Below, piece after piece: positions 33,698-42,257 of a stretch of DNA of 64,000 nt (position 1 is its first letter; each line of letters opens with the position of its first letter). Under the pieces are notes generated by a model. That model was not told the DNA's origin. It did not search any database and worked only from the letters and a program-made list of their open reading frames with translations. The translations under genes and the position numbers were made by a program. Origin of the DNA: Lewinellaceae bacterium (GTDB taxonomy: Bacteria > Bacteroidota > Bacteroidia > Chitinophagales > Saprospiraceae); assembly GCA_020636105.1 (NCBI GenBank), contig JACJYL010000001.1, positions 2,852,001 to 2,916,000 of the forward strand, in the 5' to 3' direction.

Positions 33698-36238
33698 TCA
33701 ATCCAAAACGCCCGGCAATTCCACCACAAAGGTGGTTCCCACGCCCACTTCCGTTTCAAAATAAATACGCCCGTTTGCCGCTTCCACAATATTTTTGGAC
33801 ATCGCGAGACCGAGGCCCATTCCTGAATTTTTGGTGGTAAAACTGGGTTCGAATACACGATCCTGCATGTCTTCAGGAATGCCTTCCCCGTTGTCCACTA
33901 TTTTTACCACCGCACGATTTTCTTCATTTTTCAGCACGATAGCAATGTCCCCGATGCGGTCCTCGGGAATTGACTGCATGGCATTTTTGATGAGGTTGTT
34001 GAAAACACGCATCAACTGGTCACGGTCGGCGAAAACACTGATTTGTTCAGAACATATATCCAGGGTGAGCTGGGTATGCACAGGAGCTTCCTTTTGAAAC
34101 AGCTGGTGAACGGACTCCAGCAAATGGTTTAAAACGAAAGTCGTATTTTCCGCCTGGGGCATCTGGGCAAAATTGGAAAACTCAGTCGCAATTCTGCTCA
34201 GGCCGTCAATTTGTTCAATCAAGGTATTGGAAACGCGGTCAAGTAAGGGTTTCGCCTGTTCGGGATCGGCCTCAAAAACACGTTTGAGGTGCTGAAGGTG
34301 CAACTTCATGGGTGTCAGCGGATTCTTGATCTCATGAGCCACTTGTTTTGCCATTTCGCGCCAGGCGCCTTCGCGTTCCGATTGTTTGAGTTTGAGGGCA
34401 CTTTCTTCCAGTTTACCGATCATTTTGTTGTAAGCATTCACCAATTCACCGATCTCATCATCGCTTTTCCATTCCAGCGATTCGTTTGAACTCAGGTTGG
34501 TACGTTTGAGCTTTTCAACCAGGCTCACCAGGGGATCCGCCACCCGGTTGGCCACTATTATACTTATCGCAGCGGTGATCAAAAGCAGGAAAACATAAAC
34601 GTTCAATAAATTTTCCCAAAAACGATACAGGTTCGTTTCCTGGTTTCGCCGATTTACGGAGTCGGAAAGTTCGGTTCCATCAGGGTTGATAGAATTGCGG
34701 AAAGAAATGGTAGTCACCAAACCCATAGCAAAAAAAGAACAAAGCATGAGAATGATGATATATAATTGCACCTTATTCCTTAGCGAGGGCCCCCAAAATA
34801 AAGGAAATTCCTGCGTAAGCGGAAGAGCCTTGAAGTAATAATTAAGTACAGACAGGAAGATGACCGCAAAAATGAACAGGCTGAACACAGAAGAAAACAA
34901 AGTCATCGGGCGGTAAAAGCCCCCTACTTCTCTCCCTATGATCACCGTGGTGTCGTTCAGGCTGCTATAGATCACATTGGAATTAAACCCACTCAAAGTC
35001 TCATTCCATCCCCCGGCAGGAGGCAGCATGGTTTTTAGGGTGTCGTTGAGCAATACCTTCCCGTTTTGCCACACAAAACGATCTTTGTAATAGACCGCAA
35101 AAACGTAATCTTCCAATTGCTCCAGGTTTTTGTAATGCTCAGCAGGCTGAACATTATTGTTTTCCATGGGGCGAAGGCAAATAATTACCGTATTAAAAGA
35201 AGTGGTATCACCGGGAATAGGAAAATGTTTTTGGGTAACATAAACGTATGCGATATCATTTTCAGGAGTGTACAATAATTCGTTTATGGGAGCCTCTTTT
35301 ATGCTTTTGAGCAAAGAAAAACCTTCTGCCGGGTTTTTGTCCTCGATGAAGGAGTGTCCAAAATTTTCATTCAAAATATACACCTCGTATGCATACACCC
35401 GGGAAAGGTATTTCTCCCGGCGCATCAGGGCATCCATTTGCCGCCGAATATTATTTTCTTCAAAGGTAAAAGGCACCGGAGCCGTAAAATACAATACCAG
35501 GCTGTCATCGGAAAAAACATCTGCCAGGAAAGGCTCCAATTGGAGCTCAGCGGTGGAATCCCTTAGGACGGACAGTTCTTTTGCCAGCTCCAACCTCGTT
35601 TCGAGATCACGATCCAGGTTGTATTTATAAAAAACAAAAGCGGTAAATATAGAAAAAGCGACCATCCACGAAATGAGCCAGGTGAGACTCGTGGTCCTGC
35701 TGTCGATATAAAGGTCGAATAATAGTAAGTAAACAAAAGCAATTAACACAGACTGGTAAGCAGGGAAATCCAGGGTAAAAAACGGGACAATAAAGAAACT
35801 AATCCCCAATACCGCCAACAGGGTCATCAATCGGACATTCCTGGGCAAGCCCGTCCTGAAAACATCGAGAATCATCCGGTGAGAAAAAATAAAAAAGGCG
35901 ATGGTTAGCAGTAACGCACTGATGATATGAATATAAGCTGCTTTTTCAAAATGCAATATATTCTCAAAATCAAGGACCACCTTAGACTCATAAACGAGCC
36001 ATTTAAACTGACGGGTGAGCATAAACAACCCTGAAATGATGCCCAGGTAAATGAATCCTGAAGTCAGCATCCTGAAGGTCTGGGTTGCGTTTTCCGGGAT
36101 TTCATAGGTAAATCTCCGGTGAAAAACAACGCTGATCCATAAAACAAAAAGACTGCTATTGAGCGCACCCGGATACCAGTAACACAGCATGATGAAAAAA
36201 ACGGCGATCGCCAATGTCAACAAATAGCGGTTTTTCAT
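33698..36238 (-). CDS. membrane sensor histidine kinase (NtrY-like architecture)
   Basis: This 846-aa sensor kinase has several transmembrane helices in the first ~220 residues, a ~250-residue periplasmic or extracytoplasmic region, further helices (MLCSFFAMGLVTTISF; VYVFLLLITAAISIIVANRV), a HAMP linker, and a complete kinase core. The phosphoacceptor is H635 in AHEIKNPLTPMKL; the ATP-binding boxes are the N-box (VFNNLIKNAM), G1 (DNGEGIP), F (FEPSFTTK) and G2 (GMGLGLAM). HEIKNPLTP is characteristic of NtrY/NtrB-like kinases. There is no adjacent response regulator, so its partner is encoded elsewhere, and its signal is unknown. Confidence 0.9.
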   Translation of the reverse strand: MKNRYLLTLAIAVFFIMLCYWYPGALNSSLFVLWISVVFHRRFTYEIPENATQTFRMLTSGFIYLGIISGLFMLTRQFKWLVYESKVVLDFENILHFEKAAYIHIISALLLTIAFFIFSHRMILDVFRTGLPRNVRLMTLLAVLGISFFIVPFFTLDFPAYQSVLIAFVYLLLFDLYIDSRTTSLTWLISWMVAFSIFTAFVFYKYNLDRDLETRLELAKELSVLRDSTAELQLEPFLADVFSDDSLVLYFTAPVPFTFEENNIRRQMDALMRREKYLSRVYAYEVYILNENFGHSFIEDKNPAEGFSLLKSIKEAPINELLYTPENDIAYVYVTQKHFPIPGDTTSFNTVIICLRPMENNNVQPAEHYKNLEQLEDYVFAVYYKDRFVWQNGKVLLNDTLKTMLPPAGGWNETLSGFNSNVIYSSLNDTTVIIGREVGGFYRPMTLFSSVFSLFIFAVIFLSVLNYYFKALPLTQEFPLFWGPSLRNKVQLYIIILMLCSFFAMGLVTTISFRNSINPDGTELSDSVNRRNQETNLYRFWENLLNVYVFLLLITAAISIIVANRVADPLVSLVEKLKRTNLSSNESLEWKSDDEIGELVNAYNKMIGKLEESALKLKQSEREGAWREMAKQVAHEIKNPLTPMKLHLQHLKRVFEADPEQAKPLLDRVSNTLIEQIDGLSRIATEFSNFAQMPQAENTTFVLNHLLESVHQLFQKEAPVHTQLTLDICSEQISVFADRDQLMRVFNNLIKNAMQSIPEDRIGDIAIVLKNEENRAVVKIVDNGEGIPEDMQDRVFEPSFTTKNSGMGLGLAMSKNIVEAANGRIYFETEVGVGTTFVVELPGVLD

Positions 36239-36413
36239 TTGTTTTAAACATTTTACGAGACACTCGACTTTTGGTTGCCTGTAAATTTAGGATTTCTTTT
36301 GAGAAGCAAGTAAAACGGAAGGTATATTTTAGCAGGTCATCAATTTGTTAAACTTGGACTATGATTAGGAAATATTGCCAACAGCCCTTAATTTTCACTG
36401 ATTTTCCAAATAA

Positions 36414-36968
36414 ATGCTCCTTATGATGCTAAAACGTTCCTTTATTTTGTTCATTGTCATCTGCTTTTCCTGCACGCCCGAGCAAGAAAATAGCGGACGA
36501 GGCAGTAAGGACATTAACGGAAAATGGATAGGCTCTTATACTTTTGAACTGCAGATAAAATCGGGTGATTCCTTCCACGACATCAGCAGCTATTTACCTC
36601 CTAAAAGGTTCGACTGCGAAACCTTCCCTCATGAAAAGCAGGATGAAATCTGGTTTTCAAACTTCCATGACCTGGGCGTTTGCGTTTTTGCCAAAGTTTC
36701 CGATGATCAGGTTACCATTCCTATCCAAGAGTTGAATACTGACCCGGAATCGTTGGGATTTGGCAGCTTTCCGTATGCGCCTGTCCGTACCGTTTCCGTA
36801 AGAGGCTCAGGAGAAATTATCGAAGTGCCCAGAACCGATACGACGCCGGCCGGGTGGGCGGTAACCTTAAATTACCAACTGCTTTACGACAATCAAATCC
36901 TTTGGAATGTTTCGGGCCATGCTTTTCAAAATCCGCTTCCCGGAAGCTCCTCAAAGGCCTGTGAATGA
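36414..36968 (+). CDS. hypothetical lipoprotein
   Basis: This 184-aa protein has a hydrophobic N-terminus ending in a cysteine in a lipobox-like context (FIVICFSC followed by TPEQE), suggesting a lipoprotein on the cell envelope. Starts at 36414, 36423 or 36426 are all possible and give the same mature protein. The remainder has no domain that I recognise; alternating polar and hydrophobic residues and several aromatic positions suggest a beta-rich fold. It is monocistronic, divergent from the histidine kinase. Confidence 0.65.
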   Translation: MLLMMLKRSFILFIVICFSCTPEQENSGRGSKDINGKWIGSYTFELQIKSGDSFHDISSYLPPKRFDCETFPHEKQDEIWFSNFHDLGVCVFAKVSDDQVTIPIQELNTDPESLGFGSFPYAPVRTVSVRGSGEIIEVPRTDTTPAGWAVTLNYQLLYDNQILWNVSGHAFQNPLPGSSSKACE

Positions 36969-37185
36969 ACGCCCGGAGGCAGCCTTTTCATTGATTGGTG
37001 TTGGTCAAAGAAAAAACATGTAAACTTAGGCCGACATTGGTTACAGGTGATTTGTGAGACTGGTCCTTCAGCCCGGGAACTCCTGGCTGCATCCTGAAGA
37101 TTTTTTTTGGATGGTTTTCCAAAAAAATTGGAAGGATGCTCATCTGCACCACCCTTTGGGGAGGTTGCATGCATTTTAAATCATA

Positions 37186-37683
37186 TCAGGCGGCTTTCTT
37201 CGCAAGATAAATGTATCCCGCCAGCACCACAAACAAGCTTCCAATTATGGTCCAGAGTAATGCCCCGTTTAATGCCCCTTTATGACCTCCTGCTTCTTCC
37301 ACGATGGCCCAGGTGATATAAGCCATCAGGATCATGGTCCACAAGTTGGTAATTTTGAGCATCATGACTGCCAGGGCATACTGGTAAGCCTTGTTCTCTT
37401 CCGTAATTTTGACCGGATAATTATACGTTGACGGGGACATTTTTCCGATAAAATAAAGCAACAAATAAGTACCCAGGGCAATCGCCGGAAGGAGAAAGAT
37501 CATGGCTTTGCCGCCCCAGGCATCCGGCTCGCCCTGAAGATTGAAATGATGCGGAATGGTTTCCGGCAGCGTACTCCATTTCAACGCTACGTAGATCCAC
37601 ATACCAACCAACAGGAAAAGGCTAAGTAATTCAATCAACCGTTCCTGGTCACCCAGGGGAAGATCATGTTTTGAATTTTCCAT
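37186..37683 (-). CDS. DUF1648 integral membrane protein
   Basis: This 165-aa protein has about four transmembrane helices and the DUF1648 signature LPETIPHHFNLQGEPDAWGGK between the first and second helices. DUF1648 occurs in SdpI-like and other small membrane proteins of unknown or immunity-type function; nothing nearby suggests a bacteriocin here. The C-terminus is lysine-rich (YLAKKAA). It is transcribed alone, convergent with the lipoprotein gene. Confidence 0.75.
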   Translation of the reverse strand: MENSKHDLPLGDQERLIELLSLFLLVGMWIYVALKWSTLPETIPHHFNLQGEPDAWGGKAMIFLLPAIALGTYLLLYFIGKMSPSTYNYPVKITEENKAYQYALAVMMLKITNLWTMILMAYITWAIVEEAGGHKGALNGALLWTIIGSLFVVLAGYIYLAKKAA

Positions 37684-37885
37684 ACCGTTTTTTTTATAAA
37701 ATTAATTCCCGGTTCATTTTCACCACCATTTTTTTTGATAAAAATAAAAAAACACTCCTTTCGGGTAACTTTTCCTGTTTCGTAAGGATACAATAACACG
37801 AGAGGCCATGTGAATCATGGCAAACTGAACGGCATTGGCCGCCAGGAATTTTTCACTTAAAACCTACACCCAAATTCCGTTTGAT

Positions 37886-38029
37886 ATGAAAAAAGGCGTT
37901 TTTATTTTAATGACAGCATTCTTTTGTGCCATGACCACTTTCGGGTTCTGGTACGTCTCCCAAAAAGTCATCAACGATCAATTGCGGGCCATTGAACAAA
38001 AACTCACCACTGTTCATCTGAATCCATAG
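37886..38029 (+). CDS. possible small single-helix membrane protein
   Basis: A 47-aa frame starting MKKGVFILMTAFFCAMTTFGFWYV has a positively charged start, one hydrophobic helix and an amphipathic tail (NDQLRAIEQKL). It lies in the gap before the DinB gene. There is no homology evidence; the charge pattern is the only support. Confidence 0.35.
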   Translation: MKKGVFILMTAFFCAMTTFGFWYVSQKVINDQLRAIEQKLTTVHLNP

Positions 38030-38147
38030 GCCGTAAATCAATAGGGTCAGGAAAAGCCAAAAGATTTTTTGGGGGTTATGGATTAGCTTTGGGCAAAAGC
38101 CATTAAATTTGAGCCTCATTGTTATTTGCTGATCAATACCCAACAGG

Positions 38148-38603
38148 ATGAATGAACAATTTGCCAACCTGAATGCGACAAGGGCTCTATTGAAGTCTGT
38201 CACCAGTGATCTTACCGTGGAACAGCTCAATAAAATTCCCAAAGGATTCAATAATAATATCGCCTGGAATCTCGGCCACATTCTCGTGACCCAACAACTG
38301 CTGGTTTACGCACTGACGGATACCAAACCCCTTATTTCAGAAAACCTGATCCAGACCTTTCGTAAAGGCACCGCCCCTGAAAAAAGAGTTTCAAAGGAAG
38401 TTTTGGACGAAATCATGTCAGGCCTGGCCACTTCGGGACCCCGGATGGCAGAGGATTATCAAAACGGGATTTTCGGAAACTTCAAGGAATACCCTACCAG
38501 TTATGGAATCGTCTTGCACAATGTGGAGGAAGCCATTGTTTTTAATAACATGCACGAAGCCTTGCACCTTGGATATATCATGGCCATGAAAAGGGCGTGG
38601 TAG
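38148..38603 (+). CDS. DinB-family protein
   Basis: This 151-aa protein has the DinB/YfiT four-helix-bundle pattern with a three-histidine metal site: H44 (WNLGHIL), H136 and H140 (NMHEALHLGY). DinB-like proteins bind a divalent metal; many act as thiol-S-transferases (bacillithiol or mycothiol type), others have no assigned function. The proposed start at 38148 gives an N-terminus of normal length. No partner gene is adjacent. Confidence 0.8.
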   Translation: MNEQFANLNATRALLKSVTSDLTVEQLNKIPKGFNNNIAWNLGHILVTQQLLVYALTDTKPLISENLIQTFRKGTAPEKRVSKEVLDEIMSGLATSGPRMAEDYQNGIFGNFKEYPTSYGIVLHNVEEAIVFNNMHEALHLGYIMAMKRAW

Positions 38604-38650
38604 TTTATTAATTTTCAGAGTTTTGAGATGACTCCTCAAGTTGATCACTG

Positions 38651-39034
38651 CTAATCAAGAAACATTTCCCACAATAGCTGCCGGGCATCTGCTTTCATGC
38701 GTTCGTAATTTTCTATTTGTTTATCGGATAACAGCGGCAACAGCTCCCTTTCCTTTTTTTGATTGATCTCTTTCATTTTAAAATAAGCCGACCACCAGCT
38801 GATCTCCTGGTCGAGGATTTCCTTTTGGACGATCTTTGCATATTTGAGGTTTAGTGCACGGAAAACAGGAACCTCTCCGGGTTGTAGTGGCAACTCCTTT
38901 ATCATTTCATCGGTTATGATGGCGCAACGTTTTTCGGGTGTATCGTAGTTTTCCGGGATGGTTTGCCCGGTGGCCACGGACTGAACAGCCAGCCATAAAA
39001 ACAGGATTGGAATAATAGAAAAATACCCTGACAT
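38651..39034 (-). CDS. hypothetical secreted protein
   Basis: This 127-aa protein has a signal peptide (MSGYFSIIPILFLWLAVQSVATGQ) and a helical, charged mature part (KMKEINQKKERELLPLLSDKQIENYERMKAD) resembling small periplasmic Spy/CpxP-like helical proteins in general composition. No conserved domain is recognised, and that resemblance is only compositional. Confidence 0.6.
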   Translation of the reverse strand: MSGYFSIIPILFLWLAVQSVATGQTIPENYDTPEKRCAIITDEMIKELPLQPGEVPVFRALNLKYAKIVQKEILDQEISWWSAYFKMKEINQKKERELLPLLSDKQIENYERMKADARQLLWEMFLD

Positions 39035-39067
39035 TTCGTTAGAATTTGGTAACCGGAGCCATAAAGC

Positions 39068-39107
39068 AAAAAAGGGCAGCCGAAAAGAGGGTGCTTTCCG
39101 GCTGCCT
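39068..39107 (-). terminator. rho-independent terminator downstream of the 39.2-39.9 kb lipoprotein gene
   Basis: On the minus strand a stem GGCAGCCG/CGGCTGCC (39075-39082 with 39099-39106) is followed by six T's (the A-run 39068-39073 on the plus strand). It lies just after the stop at 39162. Confidence 0.85.
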
Positions 39108-39161
39108 AGTCATGCTAAAAGGTACAGATTGTGGGTGAAAGGAAAATGAATCATCACAGGA

Positions 39162-39899
39162 TTAATACAGGTCTATTTGATAGGAGTTGCCATTGACTAC
39201 CACCACTGCAGCACCATTGCCCTGGAAAATAACTTCTGCATCGAAGCTGAAACTGTGCCCCGTTGTGCTGGTGCCGGAGATGGTCAGATCAGCGGTGCCG
39301 CTTTCTATCCTGCGGGTTCCTTTATTTACATTCAGGTTGGTAATCGTCATTTGAATGGTGGAAGTGAGTGAATTTTCATTCCTCACTTTAGAAGTCTGGC
39401 TGCCGGAACGGCTGTAAGTTCCGTTTAATACATAGTTGGTCCCCAGAATCAGGTTGTCGAGGTTCCAGGCACTGCTTGAAGCATCTGCTGATTCCATGCG
39501 AGTAGTTTCATAAGTTCCCTGTGATTCTCGGCTGAAGTCGAGGTTAACAGGAATTTCAGCATTGTTGCAGTAAACGGTCCATTCCAGGTGATTGCTGTAA
39601 GAAGCCGTGATAAAGGCATTGCTTTCAACTACTGTAAAAGTTGAATCAAAGGTAACTCCGCAAGGTTCATTAAAAGTCTTTTCCGCATATTTATCGGCAA
39701 CTTCGGCCGCATCTTCCAGTTCGCTTACCAGGCCTTCAGTATCCATGGTCAATGCTCCTTCGATCACATCAACGGCATCTTCTTCGGAAATAGTCATTTC
39801 GATTACAGGAGTATCGTTCCCTTTTCTGTCGCAGGAGGTAGTGAAAGTCATCACAAAAAGCATAGCAAAAAGTCCAAAAGATTTCAGGAGGGTGTTCAT
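39162..39899 (-). CDS. hypothetical lipoprotein
   Basis: This 245-aa protein starts at 39899 with a lipoprotein signal (MNTLLKSFGLFAMLFVMTFTTSC, cysteine in a lipobox-like position). A longer frame to 39929 adds ten unlikely residues. The mature part begins with an acidic helical stretch (EEDAVDVIEGAL) and continues with Ser/Thr-rich beta strands (GTYETTRMESADASSSAW, GTRRIESGTADLTISG). No named domain is recognised. A strong terminator follows. Confidence 0.7.
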   Translation of the reverse strand: MNTLLKSFGLFAMLFVMTFTTSCDRKGNDTPVIEMTISEEDAVDVIEGALTMDTEGLVSELEDAAEVADKYAEKTFNEPCGVTFDSTFTVVESNAFITASYSNHLEWTVYCNNAEIPVNLDFSRESQGTYETTRMESADASSSAWNLDNLILGTNYVLNGTYSRSGSQTSKVRNENSLTSTIQMTITNLNVNKGTRRIESGTADLTISGTSTTGHSFSFDAEVIFQGNGAAVVVVNGNSYQIDLY

Positions 39900-40067
39900 G
39901 ATTTTTGAATTTTGAATTTGAGTTTTCATAATTAAATTAATGTTTTAGATGAATGAATAATTTTTATTTTGAATAGTTGATACAAAACAAAAGGGTTTTA
40001 CATCTTAACAGAAATTTATTCAATGAATGGTCAGGCTTTTTCAACGATCGGCAGGAAATTCGGTTGT

Positions 40068-40125
40068 ATTGAAGAAGATTGAGGGTGATTGAAGAAGATT
40101 GGACGAAGATTGAGGGAGATTGAAA
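40068..40125. repeat. imperfect ~20-bp tandem repeat upstream of the esterase gene
   Basis: ATTGAAGAAGATTG occurs at 40068-40081 and again at 40088-40101, followed by decayed copies (CGAAGATTGAGGG, AGATTGAAAAA). The array ends about 20 bases before the esterase ATG, so it lies in the promoter/leader region. Confidence 0.75.
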
Positions 40126-40146
40126 AAAAATTCCCAACTTTGCGTC

Positions 40147-40878
40147 ATGGAAAGACAGATTCACAACTGGTACAGCCCAAACCTGCAAAAACACATGGAT
40201 TTAGCGGTTTACGGGCACTACGGCTTCGCTTTACTTTTGATCCCTACTGCGGCGGCGGATTATCTGGAGTATGAGCGTTTTTTGCTTATCGACGCCATTC
40301 GCCACTATATTGATTCAGGAAAAGTAAAAGTCTTTTCCATTAACAGCATCAACTCTGAAAGCTGGCTCAATGACAGGATGCATCCACGGGATAAATCCAT
40401 CAGGCACCAACAATTCAACTCCTATGTCTTTCACGAAGTAGTGCCGTTCATCAGAACGCATACCAGTCAGGATACGCCCATCATTACTTGTGGCGCTTCG
40501 CTTGGTGCATTACATGCTGCTAACTTGTTTTTCAAACGCCCTGATCTCTTTGAAGGGGTTATTGCCATGAGTGGCGATTATGACCTCAGCACCTATACCA
40601 AAGGCTACTATGACGAGGATGTGTATTTTAATTCCCCGCTCCAATACATGGCCAACCTGGATGACAATTTTTTCTTGCCACGATTGAGGGGGAAAAGACA
40701 TATTCATTTTCTTTCAGGAACAGGGAATTACGAAAATCCGGATGCTTCCCGACGCATGTCAGGCGTGCTGCATGCCAAAGGTATTCCACACGAACTGGAC
40801 ATCTGGGGACCGGACATGACCCACGACTGGCCCACCTGGAGGGCGATGCTGCCTTATTACCTTGAATCGAGGTTCTGA
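40147..40878 (+). CDS. esterase-family alpha/beta hydrolase
   Basis: This 243-aa protein belongs to the putative esterase (PF00756-like) group. The nucleophile elbow is CGASLGA with S118; an acid and histidine are expected near the C-terminus, with DMTHDWPTW the likely histidine segment. No signal peptide is evident, so a cytoplasmic location is inferred. The start at 40147 is preferred over the in-frame ATG at 40120, which lies inside the tandem repeat. Its position next to paaC is convergent and gives no functional link. Confidence 0.8.
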   Translation: MERQIHNWYSPNLQKHMDLAVYGHYGFALLLIPTAAADYLEYERFLLIDAIRHYIDSGKVKVFSINSINSESWLNDRMHPRDKSIRHQQFNSYVFHEVVPFIRTHTSQDTPIITCGASLGALHAANLFFKRPDLFEGVIAMSGDYDLSTYTKGYYDEDVYFNSPLQYMANLDDNFFLPRLRGKRHIHFLSGTGNYENPDASRRMSGVLHAKGIPHELDIWGPDMTHDWPTWRAMLPYYLESRF

Positions 40879-40908
40879 TTGAAGATTGGGAATTGGGGTT
40901 TTGGGTTT

Positions 40909-40965
40909 GTTTAAACGCAAAGGACGCCGGGATGGCGCGGAGCTCGCAAGGAAAACGCTACTCAA
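40909..40965. repeat. intergenic repeat family E, copy 2
   Basis: GTTTAAACGCAAAGGACGC followed by GGCGCGGAG and CGCAAGGAAAACG resembles the inverted complement of 29050-29106 (GTTTAAACGCAAGGAGCGC...GGAGGCGCAAAG). Similarity is partial. Confidence 0.5.
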
Positions 40966-40998
40966 TACAGGCCAACCCTTATAACATATTACGTAGAA

Positions 40999-41064
40999 CC
41001 CAGCAACCAGCAACCAGTGGAATGAAATGACATCCCGATACGTAGTGTCGGGGCAACCAGCAAC
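40999..41064. repeat. 52-bp dispersed repeat family B copy 1, with AACCAGCAACCAG motifs
   Basis: Positions 41009-41060 match the reverse complement of 47437-47488 with one difference in 52 bases. The core CCCGATACGTAGTGTCGGG can fold into a hairpin. The copy is flanked by CAACCAG motifs and lies in the esterase-paaC convergent gap. Confidence 0.85.
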
Positions 41065-41074
41065 AAGCCAAAGC

Positions 41075-41833
41075 CTACCACTCCATTCCCGGGAAAGCCC
41101 GCTGCATATACTGCATTTCTGCCAAGAGATGACCGAGGTGCTCGGTATGCCGCCCCAGTTTTCCACCACTTTGCATCCACGGAATGTCCGGTGAAACAAG
41201 GGTAGCCTGTTTTAGCACCTGGGTTACCTTTTCCTGGTATAACGGTTGAATACCCGCCAGGTCAACCCCAATTCCCAATGCTGCCATCTGTTCGTCGATT
41301 GCATCAGGTAAGCATAATTCTCCCGTGTACATCCAAAGATCATCCAGGGCCTCCTGCATTTTAGCATGGCTCTCTTCAGTCCCATCCCCCAGGCGAATCA
41401 ACCATTCGGAGCTGAACTTCAGGTGATAAGTAATCTCTTTCAGCGACTTGGCGGCAATGGCGGCCAGCTGTTCATCCTTGCTTTGGCAAAGTTCCTGATG
41501 AAAAAGATAGTTGAACACATCAAAAAGAAACTGTCGGACGATAGTTTGTCCCCAGTGGCCATTAGGCTGTTCAACCAGGAGCATATTGTAAAAGGCGTGC
41601 TCGTTTCGTAAAAAAGCGAGGTCGTCCTCCGTTTTTCCCTGTCCTTCCATTGCTGCAGCATAGGTGTACAGGTTGCGGGCCTGGCCGATGTAATCGAGCG
41701 AAAAATTGGTAAGGGCTATATCCTGTTCGAGAATTGGTCCGTGTCCGCACCATTCTGCCAAACGCTGTCCCAGAATGAGTGCGTTATCCGCGATACGAAG
41801 TATATATTTGAAATGAGCCTCCTGACTGTTCAT
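41075..41833 (-). CDS. paaC: 1,2-phenylacetyl-CoA epoxidase, catalytic-type subunit PaaC
   Basis: This 252-aa protein is the structural helical subunit that pairs with PaaA in the multicomponent epoxidase that converts phenylacetyl-CoA to its ring-1,2-epoxide in aerobic phenylacetate breakdown. Signatures of the ferritin-like PaaC fold are LADNALILGQRLAEWCGHGP near the N-terminus, IALTNFSLDYIGQARNLYTYAA, and DLAFLRNEHAFYNMLLVE. It follows paaB with only a 3-base gap. The expected paaD and paaE are not downstream; an unrelated convergent esterase follows. Length matches the family. Confidence 0.93.
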   Translation of the reverse strand: MNSQEAHFKYILRIADNALILGQRLAEWCGHGPILEQDIALTNFSLDYIGQARNLYTYAAAMEGQGKTEDDLAFLRNEHAFYNMLLVEQPNGHWGQTIVRQFLFDVFNYLFHQELCQSKDEQLAAIAAKSLKEITYHLKFSSEWLIRLGDGTEESHAKMQEALDDLWMYTGELCLPDAIDEQMAALGIGVDLAGIQPLYQEKVTQVLKQATLVSPDIPWMQSGGKLGRHTEHLGHLLAEMQYMQRAFPGMEW

Positions 41834-41836
41834 GCT

Positions 41837-42121
41837 TTAAATATTTTTCACCTCTTTGGGAATAGAATAAAAAGTTGGGTGGCGGTAAACCTTGTCATTG
41901 GCCGGCTCAAACATTGCATCATTTTGGTTAGGGCTCGATGCGGAAATATGTTTTGACTCCACCACCCAAATGCTTACCCCTTCATTACGACGGGTATAAA
42001 CATCACGTGCATTTTCAATAGCCATCTGTGCATCTGCCGCGTGCAGGCTGCCGACGTGTTTATGGTCTAATCCATTTTTACTTCTGATAAATACTTCCCA
42101 AAGGGGCCAGCTGTTATCCAT
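41837..42121 (-). CDS. paaB: 1,2-phenylacetyl-CoA epoxidase subunit PaaB
   Basis: This 94-aa small subunit is needed for the PaaABC(DE) complex. Family marks are WPLWEVFIRSKNGLDHKHVGSLHA, AQMAIENARDVYTRR and SIWVVESKHI. It sits between paaA and paaC, in the usual order, but is separated from paaA by 136 bp that holds a dispersed repeat. Start and length are normal. Confidence 0.93.
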   Translation of the reverse strand: MDNSWPLWEVFIRSKNGLDHKHVGSLHAADAQMAIENARDVYTRRNEGVSIWVVESKHISASSPNQNDAMFEPANDKVYRHPTFYSIPKEVKNI

Positions 42122-42129
42122 GGTTAGGT

Positions 42130-42250
42130 TTTTAATGGTTCAAGTTGTTTAAGTTGTTCAAGGGGTTCAATTAGTTCAAATTGAGCGAAACGAAATCCTG
42201 TACCGTAGGTCGGGAGGGCAGGTTGGTTATTCAACTTCCGTCCATTGCCT
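42130..42250. repeat. dispersed repeat family C (copy 1) with TTCAAG-rich flank, inside the paa operon
   Basis: A TTCAAGTTGTTTAAGTTG-type low-complexity stretch precedes GAGCGAAACGAAATCCTG and TACCGTAGGTCGGGAGG (42183-42217). Related sequences occur at 54796-54832 and, inverted, at 57263-57296. It fills the paaA-paaB spacer. Confidence 0.7.
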
Positions 42251-42257
42251 TATCAGC

